In this document: positions 6,278 to 12,709 of the stretch, piece after piece | Position numbering within the stretch: the first letter of the stretch is position 1 | Layout: every line of letters begins with the position of its first letter | Assembly: GCA_937916565.1 (NCBI GenBank) | Contig: CALFSR010000013.1 | Location: 1-12,709, forward strand | Origin: an uncultured Bacillota bacterium | GTDB lineage: Bacteria > Bacillota > Limnochordia > Limnochordales > ZCTH02-B6 | Direction of reading: 5' to 3' | DNA: 12,709 nt | Translations under genes and position numbers: made by a program | The notes under the pieces: generated by a model | Database searches by the model: none | What the model saw: only the letters and a program-made list of their open reading frames with translations | Told to the model about the DNA's origin: nothing

Positions 6278-9200
6278 GTGGCGGCACAGTTGCGGTTTCT
6301 TCTGGGACGGGCGGGAAGCGGCAAGACGTTCGCCTGTTTGACGGCGATCCGGCGCGAGCTCGAGCAAGGTCCGTCCGGCCCGCCGCTGATCCTGCTCACC
6401 CCGGAGCAAGCGACCTTTCAGATGGAGCGAGCGCTGCTGGCAAGCCCGGCAGTCCCGGCGACGCACCGGGCCCACGTCTTGAGTTTCCAGCGGCTCGCGG
6501 CGCGAGTGCTCCAGGAGACGGGGCTTGGCGCACGGCCGCCCTTGGGGGAGCTTGGCAAGCGGATGGTGCTGCGCTCTCTCATCCAAAGGCACGCCGGCCG
6601 GTTGCAGCTTTTCGGCAAGGCGGCCCGCCAGCCCGGTTTTGTGGACAAGCTGGCCAACACCCTTACGGAGCTGCGGGCGTACCGTTGCCGGCCCGAAGAC
6701 TTGGAGGCCCGCTGCGGGCTTCTGGCGGACTCGCCCCACAAGGTTCTCACGGCCAAGCTACTGGATCTGGCCTTTATCTACCGGGCCTTCGTCGCCTACG
6801 TGGAGGAGCGCTTCACGGATCCCGACGAGTTGCTGACCCTCGTGGCCTCCCATGTCGGCCAGAGCCGTCTCGTGCAGGGCGCTCGCGTCTGGGTAGACGG
6901 GTTCGCCGGCTTTACTCCGCAGGAATTCGCCGTGCTGCGGGCCTTATGGCGCGTTGCCGGCCGGGTCGAGGTCGCCCTCTGCCTCGAGCCCGCCGCCCAG
7001 CCGCAGCCGGGCGCGGATGTGTTTGCCCCGACCCGGGAGACGTACGAGCAACTGGTGCGCATGGCCCACGAGGACGGCATCCGTGTGGAGGAGCCGTATG
7101 TGTTCGGCGCGGAACCCGCGCCGCGGTTTTCCCGGACGCCGGCGCTGGCCCGCATCGAACGGGGGCTGTTTGGCCCGCGAGGCCAGGGCGCGCCTGCTCC
7201 GGAAGTGAACGGAGCGGTCAAGCTCGTGGCCGCGGCCGATGCGCGCGCAGAGGTGGAGTCCGCGGCCCGCGAGATCCTGCGGCTCGCCCGGGAACGGGGC
7301 TGGCGATTCCGGGATATGGCGGTGATCGTGCGCCAGCTTGAGCAATACCGGGACCTGGTGGCCGCCGTCTTCAGCAGCTACGGCATCCCGTACTTCATCG
7401 ACAGTCGTCGCCCGCTGTCCCACCACCCGTTGACCGAGCTCGTGCGCTCCGCCCTGGAGACTGTGGCCGCAGGCTGGCCGACGGAAGCCGTCGTGCGCTG
7501 CCTGAAAACCGACCTCTTGCCGGTTTCCCGGGATATGGCGGATCGGCTGGAAAACTACGCACTGGCGCACGGCATCGACGGGCCGGTGTGGGCGCGGGAA
7601 GAGCCGTGGACGTACTTGCGGCGCTACACGTTGGACGCGGGCACCGTCCCGGCGGAGGCGGCGGAGCAGGAGCTGGCCGAGCTCCACACGGCCCGCGTCG
7701 TGGCCCTCGGGCCGTTGCGCCGTTTGGGGAAGAGGCTGGCGGCCGGGGCGACCGTCCGGGACATGGCGGCCGCGCTTTGGGATTTCCTCGATGAACTCCG
7801 GGTAGCCAAGACGCTGGAAGGTTGGATGGAGGCGGCCACGGGCGCCGGTCGTCCCCTTGAGGTGCAGGAGCACGCTCGCGCCTGGCAAGGGGTGCTGCAG
7901 ATCTTGGACGAGCTCGTGGACGCCATGGGCGAGCAGCGCCTCTCGCTGGCCGAGTTCCGGCAAGTGGTCGAAGCGGGCCTGGAGTCGCTGCGCATCGGGC
8001 TAGTGCCCCCTGGGCTCGACCAGGTGCTCGTCGGTTCGGTTGAGCGGTCTCGCCAGCCGGACATCAAGGCAGCCTTCGTCCTCGGAGCCTGCGACGGCAG
8101 CTTCCCGCTGCCGCCGGCGGAAGACGTGATCTTCAGTGACCGGGAGAGAGAGCTGCTGGCCGAGACGCGCCTTGAGCTCTCGCCCACCAGCCGCACGCTC
8201 CTGCTCCGGGAGCAGTACCTCATGTACATCTCCCTGACCCGGGCCAGCGAGTTTTTGTGGGTCAGCTGGCCCGCGGCAGATCCGCGCGGGCGGGAGCAGG
8301 CGCCATCGTTCGTCGTCCGCCGGCTCCAGGAGCTGTTTCCAAACCTCCGCCCCGAGGCCGCGCCCGTGGAGCCCGTCGACGATTGGATGTGGCTTGAGCG
8401 CCTCGTCGACGCCGACCGGCTCGTGGCGCATCTCGCCGCGCGCCTGCGCCGCCACAGGGCCGGGGAGGACGCGGGAGACCTGTGGTGGGGGATGTACCAG
8501 TGGGTAGCCCAGGACCCGGACTTGCGGGTGCGCGCGGCGAGGCTGTTTGGAGCGCTCAACCACCACAACGCGGTGCCGGCGCTGCCGGCGTCGCTCGCCC
8601 AGGACCTCTTTGGCCGCCCGCTGCGAAGCAGCGTGACGCGCCTTGAAAGCTTCGCCGCCTGCCCGTTTCAGCATTTCGCCGCCTACGGTCTCAACTTGCG
8701 GGAGCGACCGCGCTGGCGGCTCGACCGGCTGCAGGTGGGAATCTTCCTCCATGCGGCCTTGCGGCGGTTCTCGGAAGCGCTGGAGCAGGCCGGCACGGAC
8801 TGGGGCGGTCTTGACGATGACGCCGCGCTGGGCCTAGCGGATCGCTGTGTGGAGGAGCTTTTGCCCGAGCTCGGCAACGAGCTGATGATGACCTCGGCCC
8901 GGCACGCGTTTCTCGGTGAAGTGCTGCGCCGCACCGTGCGGCGGGCAGTGTGGGCTCTTACGGAGCATGCCCGACGCGGCCGCTTCCGCCCGGTGGCGGT
9001 GGAGGCCGCCTTTGGGCGCCGCGGGGCGGCTTGGGGACCGTGGGTGATCCCGCTGGACGGCGAACGAGAGCTTCACCTCTCCGGCCAGATTGACCGGATT
9101 GATGTGGCCGCCGGCGAAGCCGGCCGGGCGTGGCTGCGGGTGATTGACTACAAGAGCTCCGACAAGGAGCTGCGCCCGGGAGACGTGGTGCATGGCCTGT

Positions 9201-9865
9201 CGCTGCAGTTGCCCGTCTACCTTGCCGTCGCCCTGGAGCACGCCGCGACGCTCCTCCCCGCACTGGGCCTTGCGCCCGGGATGCCGGTGCGGCCGGCCGG
9301 CGCCTTGTACTTTCCGATCCGGGATCCGGTTGTGACGGAAAAAGGTCCGGTGGATGGGCGGGAGCTGGACCAATTGCTGAGGAGGCGCCTGCGCATGCGA
9401 GGGCTTTTCATCGACGACCCCGCGGCGCTGGAGCTCATGGATGACCGAGTGCGGACCGGATCGGACCTGCTCATGGTCCGGGTGAACAAGGACGGCTCCG
9501 TCAGCCGGCAGAGCAACGCGGCGTCCGAAGAGGACTTTGCAGCGCTGATGGAGTTCGCCCGGGAGCAGGCGGCTGCCCTCGCCGAGAGCGTCCTCGCCGG
9601 CGAGATCGCCGTTGCCCCGTACCGCGTCGGCAAGGTGCGGCCGTGCCGCCACTGCGTGTTCCACAGCCTATGCCAGTTTGACCCGCTCTTGGAAGGCAAC
9701 GGTTACCGCAACCTGCCCGCCTTGGAGCGGACGGAGGCTTGGGAGCGAATCCATAGCGGTGTGCCCGGTAAGGCGGCTGCGGGGAAGGTCGCGGGCAGGC
9801 CGCGCGCGGGTGGGCAGCCGCCGGACATCGCCGGCCACGGTCGGCAGGAGGGGGTGGCGCCGTGA
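6278..9865 (+). CDS. addB: AddB subunit of the AddAB (RexAB) helicase-nuclease
   Basis: AddB pairs with AddA in the cytoplasmic enzyme that unwinds and resects double-strand breaks and responds to Chi. In the known enzyme AddB has an inactive helicase-like fold that reads Chi, plus a nuclease that trims one strand. The product is 1195 residues, close to the roughly 1170 of Bacillus AddB. Visible features: P-loop GRAGSGKT (10-17), the AddB-typical stretches YFIDSRRPLSHHPLTELV and YLMYISLTRASE, and a C-terminal RecB-family nuclease core with IDRID (938-942) and IDYKSS (Asp957, Lys959). Four cysteines flank the nuclease as in iron-sulfur AddB proteins: Cys795 (in AACPF) and Cys1123, Cys1126, Cys1132 (CxxCx5C). 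The last 35 residues (1161-1195) are a Gly/Ala/Pro-rich tail whose coding sequence also holds the addA ribosome binding site. The stop overlaps the addA start by 4 bases. Confidence 0.95.
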   Translation: MAAQLRFLLGRAGSGKTFACLTAIRRELEQGPSGPPLILLTPEQATFQMERALLASPAVPATHRAHVLSFQRLAARVLQETGLGARPPLGELGKRMVLRSLIQRHAGRLQLFGKAARQPGFVDKLANTLTELRAYRCRPEDLEARCGLLADSPHKVLTAKLLDLAFIYRAFVAYVEERFTDPDELLTLVASHVGQSRLVQGARVWVDGFAGFTPQEFAVLRALWRVAGRVEVALCLEPAAQPQPGADVFAPTRETYEQLVRMAHEDGIRVEEPYVFGAEPAPRFSRTPALARIERGLFGPRGQGAPAPEVNGAVKLVAAADARAEVESAAREILRLARERGWRFRDMAVIVRQLEQYRDLVAAVFSSYGIPYFIDSRRPLSHHPLTELVRSALETVAAGWPTEAVVRCLKTDLLPVSRDMADRLENYALAHGIDGPVWAREEPWTYLRRYTLDAGTVPAEAAEQELAELHTARVVALGPLRRLGKRLAAGATVRDMAAALWDFLDELRVAKTLEGWMEAATGAGRPLEVQEHARAWQGVLQILDELVDAMGEQRLSLAEFRQVVEAGLESLRIGLVPPGLDQVLVGSVERSRQPDIKAAFVLGACDGSFPLPPAEDVIFSDRERELLAETRLELSPTSRTLLLREQYLMYISLTRASEFLWVSWPAADPRGREQAPSFVVRRLQELFPNLRPEAAPVEPVDDWMWLERLVDADRLVAHLAARLRRHRAGEDAGDLWWGMYQWVAQDPDLRVRAARLFGALNHHNAVPALPASLAQDLFGRPLRSSVTRLESFAACPFQHFAAYGLNLRERPRWRLDRLQVGIFLHAALRRFSEALEQAGTDWGGLDDDAALGLADRCVEELLPELGNELMMTSARHAFLGEVLRRTVRRAVWALTEHARRGRFRPVAVEAAFGRRGAAWGPWVIPLDGERELHLSGQIDRIDVAAGEAGRAWLRVIDYKSSDKELRPGDVVHGLSLQLPVYLAVALEHAATLLPALGLAPGMPVRPAGALYFPIRDPVVTEKGPVDGRELDQLLRRRLRMRGLFIDDPAALELMDDRVRTGSDLLMVRVNKDGSVSRQSNAASEEDFAALMEFAREQAAALAESVLAGEIAVAPYRVGKVRPCRHCVFHSLCQFDPLLEGNGYRNLPALERTEAWERIHSGVPGKAAAGKVAGRPRAGGQPPDIAGHGRQEGVAP
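9846..9854 (+). promoter_or_regulatory. Ribosome binding site of addA, inside the addB end
   Basis: AGGAGGGGG ends 7 bases before GTG 9862, and the GTGA overlap couples addA translation to addB termination. This fixes the GTG as the addA start. Confidence 0.85.
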
Positions 9866-12709
9866 GCGGGCCGAAGTGGACGGAGGCGCAAGAGGCGGCC
9901 ATTGAGGCCCGGGGCGGCCACCTGCTCGTGTCGGCCGCGGCCGGTTCCGGCAAGACCGCGGTCCTGGTGGAGCGGATCATCCGGTTGATCACCGTCGACG
10001 GCGTCGACATCGACCGGCTGCTGGTCGTCACCTTTACCGAGGCGGCGGCGGGAGAAATGCGGGACCGCATCATGCAGGCTCTGGAGGGGAGGCTCGCGGC
10101 CAATCCTCACAACGGCCACCTGATGCGGCAGCTCATGCTCTTGCCCAAGGCCAGCATTAGCACGTTGCACGCCTTTTGCCTGACCGTGCTGCGCCAGCAC
10201 TTTTACCGCCTGGACCTCGATCCTGAGTTCCGGGTGATGGATGAACACGAGGCGCAGCTCCTGCGCTTGGACGTGCTTGAGGACGTACTGGAGCAGGCGT
10301 ACGACCGGTCGGGGGCGGCCGGGCCCTTTACCCGGCTGGTACTCGCATACGGCGGCCAGGGCGGCGACGGCGACCTGCGCCAGCTTATGCTCGCCCTCCA
10401 CGACTACGCCCGCAGCCTTCCCGAGCCCGCCCAGTGGCTGCGGCAGTGCGCTGGGGCGTACCACACGTTGGTGCCGGAGGAACTGGACGCGAGCCCTTGG
10501 GGGAGAGAACTGGCGCAGCTCGCCCGGGCGCGCCTTGCGCGCGCGGCGGCGCTGCTTCGCCAGGCGCTCGGCCTCGCGATGGGGCCTGGAGGGGCAGCCG
10601 GACACGCGGCCACCCTAGAGCAGGATGTCACCCGGGTCGAGCGACTTGAGCAGGCCGCAGCGGCGGGCCTGTCCTCCCTGGCCGCCGTCGCCCACGAAGC
10701 GGCATTTCCGCGGATGCAGGCGGCGAAAAAGGGTGAGGACGACCCGGAAGTGCGCAAGGCCGTTCAGAAGTTGCGGGAGGCGGCCAAGAAGGCCGTTGAG
10801 GACGTGGCTGGGCGGTGGCTGTCCCGGCCTTTGGCGGAGCAAGTCGCGGACGTCCGCAGGCTCGCGCCGCTCATGGACGCCTTGGTGGAACAAGTGCTCG
10901 CTCTGGACGAACAGTACGCCGCAGCAAAAAGGGAGCGGGGCGCGGTCGACTTTGCCGACCTGGAGCATCTGTGCCTGCGCCTGCTCGACGATCCGGAGAC
11001 GGCGGCGGAGTTGCGCGCCCGGTTTGACGAGGTCCTCGTGGATGAAAGCCAGGACTTAAACGGGGTGCAGGAGGCGATTCTGAGCCGCATCTCTGGCGAG
11101 CCGGGCGCGGGCGGCCGTCTTTTCCTGGTCGGCGACGTGAAGCAGAGCATATACCGGTTCCGGCAGGCGGATCCTTCCTTGTTCCTGGCCCGCTACCAGC
11201 GGGCAGTTCCGTACATCCCGAGCGGCGAGCCGGCCGGGGAGCGCCGGCTGGATCTTCAGGCCAACTTCCGCAGCCGGCGATCGGTGGTGGATGGCGTCAA
11301 TTTCCTTTTCCGGCAGATCATGACCCCTGCCGCGGGCGAGATGGCTTACGACGCGGCCGCCGAGCTCGTGTACCGGGCTCCCTACGGATCGGGCGGCCCC
11401 GAAGCGGCCATTGAAGTCCACCTCCTGGAGCGGGACGCGGCCTACTTGCGGGCAGCTGTACAACAGACCGCGACGGCTCAGGCTGCCGCTGCCGCGGAGA
11501 CGGTTGCCACGGTGGAATTGTACGCAGATGACGGCAGGCCGGCCGCTGCCTTGCGCGAGGGTTTCGCTCCGGCGCCAGAAATGGAGGCGGCTTCTCCCGG
11601 GGAGGACGCGCCAGCCGATGGTTCAACCGCCGGCGCCGAGGAGGACTCCCTGGAGGACTTAGGCGCCCTCGAGCGGGAGGCGATCGTGGCTGCCCAGCGC
11701 ATCCGGGACCTCGTGCAAGGCGGGACGCAGGTATGGGACAAGGCGGCGGGGGGCTACCGGCCCGCCCGCTACGGGGACGTGGTGGTCCTGCTGAGGGCGA
11801 CGCGCCATAAGGCCAACACCGTGCTGGACGTCTTCTCCCGCCTCGGGGTGCCCGCGTATGCCGAGCTCGGCACCGGCTACTTCGCCGCCCTCGAAGTCGA
11901 AACCATGGTGGCGCTCCTGGCCGTGCTCGACAATCCCCGGCAGGACATCCCCCTCGCGGCGGTAATGCGGTCGCCCATCGGCGGCTTCAGCGCCCATGAT
12001 CTTGCCCGCGTGCGCGCCGCACGGCCGGAGGGCGACTTCTACGACGCGGTGGCGGCAGGGGCCGGCGACGAAAGCCTCGGCCTGCTCGGACACCGGCTCC
12101 GGGAGTTCGTTGAGCGGCTCGATGACTGGCGCACCCGGGCGCGGCGCCAGCCCTTGTCTGAACTCGTTTGGTACCTGTTAACCGAGACCGGGTACTTCGA
12201 CTACGCCGGCGCGATGCCCGGCGGTAGACAGCGTCAAGCCAACCTCAGGGCTTTGTACGAGCGGGCGCGACAGTTCGACGGCTTCGCTCGCCACGGCCTT
12301 GACCGCTTCCTGCGCTTCATCGATCGCCTAAGGGAGGGCGCCGGCGACCTGGGCACCGCGCCCGCGGTGGGCGAGAGCGACGACGTCGTGCGGGTCATGA
12401 GCGTCCACAAGAGCAAAGGCCTGGAGTTTCCCATCGTCATCGTCCTGGACATGGGGCGACGGTTCCGGCAGCGGGATCGCCATCCCCACCTCGCCTTCCA
12501 ACGCGACCTGGGTCTTGGAGCGGCCGTCGTCGACGGTGAGCGCCGGCTCGCCTGGCCATCGATCGTGCACGACGCGGTGCGGGAGCGGTGCCGCCGGGAG
12601 GAACTCGCCGAAGAAATGCGCGTGCTCTACGTAGCGCTGACTCGCGCCCGCGAGCGCCTTATCCTTATCGGCTCGGGCAGCCGTCTGGATGATTTGGCCG
12701 CTGACTGGG
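9862..12709 (+). CDS. addA: AddA subunit of the AddAB helicase-nuclease (3' end outside the window)
   Basis: AddA is the UvrD/Rep-type superfamily 1A motor, moving 3' to 5', that also carries the second nuclease of AddAB. The frame is open from GTG 9862 to the window edge, giving 949 complete residues. Bacillus AddA is about 1230, so roughly the last 280, including the C-terminal nuclease, are missing only because the window ends. Helicase motifs appear in order: SAAAGSGKT (residues 24-32, Lys31), VTFTEAAAGEM (56-66), STLHAFC (100-106), VDESQD (393-398, Walker B), GDVKQSIYRFRQAD (424-437), NFRSRR, VMSVHKSKGLEFP (845-857) and YVALTRAR (923-930). All look intact. Between motif IV and the later helicase domain lies an Ala/Glu/Pro-rich stretch (about 531-603) that is probably a flexible loop. 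The gene follows addB with a 4-base overlap, the usual addB-addA order. Confidence 0.96.
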   Translation, partial: MSGPKWTEAQEAAIEARGGHLLVSAAAGSGKTAVLVERIIRLITVDGVDIDRLLVVTFTEAAAGEMRDRIMQALEGRLAANPHNGHLMRQLMLLPKASISTLHAFCLTVLRQHFYRLDLDPEFRVMDEHEAQLLRLDVLEDVLEQAYDRSGAAGPFTRLVLAYGGQGGDGDLRQLMLALHDYARSLPEPAQWLRQCAGAYHTLVPEELDASPWGRELAQLARARLARAAALLRQALGLAMGPGGAAGHAATLEQDVTRVERLEQAAAAGLSSLAAVAHEAAFPRMQAAKKGEDDPEVRKAVQKLREAAKKAVEDVAGRWLSRPLAEQVADVRRLAPLMDALVEQVLALDEQYAAAKRERGAVDFADLEHLCLRLLDDPETAAELRARFDEVLVDESQDLNGVQEAILSRISGEPGAGGRLFLVGDVKQSIYRFRQADPSLFLARYQRAVPYIPSGEPAGERRLDLQANFRSRRSVVDGVNFLFRQIMTPAAGEMAYDAAAELVYRAPYGSGGPEAAIEVHLLERDAAYLRAAVQQTATAQAAAAAETVATVELYADDGRPAAALREGFAPAPEMEAASPGEDAPADGSTAGAEEDSLEDLGALEREAIVAAQRIRDLVQGGTQVWDKAAGGYRPARYGDVVVLLRATRHKANTVLDVFSRLGVPAYAELGTGYFAALEVETMVALLAVLDNPRQDIPLAAVMRSPIGGFSAHDLARVRAARPEGDFYDAVAAGAGDESLGLLGHRLREFVERLDDWRTRARRQPLSELVWYLLTETGYFDYAGAMPGGRQRQANLRALYERARQFDGFARHGLDRFLRFIDRLREGAGDLGTAPAVGESDDVVRVMSVHKSKGLEFPIVIVLDMGRRFRQRDRHPHLAFQRDLGLGAAVVDGERRLAWPSIVHDAVRERCRREELAEEMRVLYVALTRARERLILIGSGSRLDDLAADW

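Noticed and set aside
6944..8752. Reverse-strand open frames of 339, 314 and 250 codons opposite addB
   Set aside because: The forward frame carries unmistakable AddB residues throughout, and the reverse translations show only composition-driven sequence.
1..12709. Excess of AGCGG (the Bacillus subtilis Chi sequence) on the + strand
   Set aside because: A rough hand count gives about twice as many AGCGG as CCGCT, but most occur as the codon pairs GAG-CGG or CAG-CGG, so codon use in + strand genes explains the bias. The Chi sequence of this organism is unknown.
1..12709. CRISPR arrays, tRNA or rRNA genes, insertion sequences, toxin-antitoxin or phage genes
   Set aside because: I found no tandem direct repeats with spacers, no RNA gene signatures and no transposase-like proteins. 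The space is almost fully taken by the six genes described.

Overview
The window is dense, gene-packed DNA, roughly two-thirds G+C by eye. Every supportable gene lies on the + strand. Starts are often GTG or TTG behind strong AGGAGG-type ribosome binding sites. An AddAB-type helicase-nuclease whose AddB carries the four iron-sulfur cysteines, next to a YhaO/YhaN-type pair, points to the Firmicutes. The high G+C suggests a Symbiobacterium-, Thermaerobacter- or Limnochorda-like lineage. This placement is an inference from gene content and composition, not from a marker gene.

Layout: bases 1-153 are an upstream stretch with no assignable gene, containing a GC-rich hairpin. Next come a class II fumarase (fumC, 154-1545), a small gene of unknown function (1550-1897), and a short gap (1898-1978). 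A tight run of four DNA end-processing genes follows: a YhaO/SbcD-type Mre11-family nuclease (1979-3100), its SMC-like ATPase partner YhaN (3097-6258), AddB (6278-9865) and AddA (9862 to the window end, truncated). Two of the four junctions inside and at the edge of this block are 4-base stop/start overlaps (yhaO/yhaN and addB/addA), and yhaN/addB is separated by 19 bases. The four genes are therefore probably one translationally coupled operon. fumC and the small gene may be part of the same transcript, since only 4 bases separate them and no terminator is visible before yhaO.

Functional picture: AddAB unwinds and resects double-strand breaks until it is modified by a Chi site, which loads RecA. 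YhaO and YhaN form a Mre11-Rad50-like nuclease-ATPase pair, with YhaN carrying a two-helix membrane hairpin at the middle of its coiled coil where Rad50/SbcC has a zinc hook. The cluster thus groups two different end-processing machines. Fumarase belongs to the TCA cycle and has no evident link to repair beyond adjacency.

Most of the window is recognisable housekeeping and repair biology. I did not find a clearly new system. The points worth a second look are the membrane-hinge YhaN with an altered P-loop encoded beside AddAB, the unknown 115-residue protein, and lineage-specific insertions in AddA and AddB.
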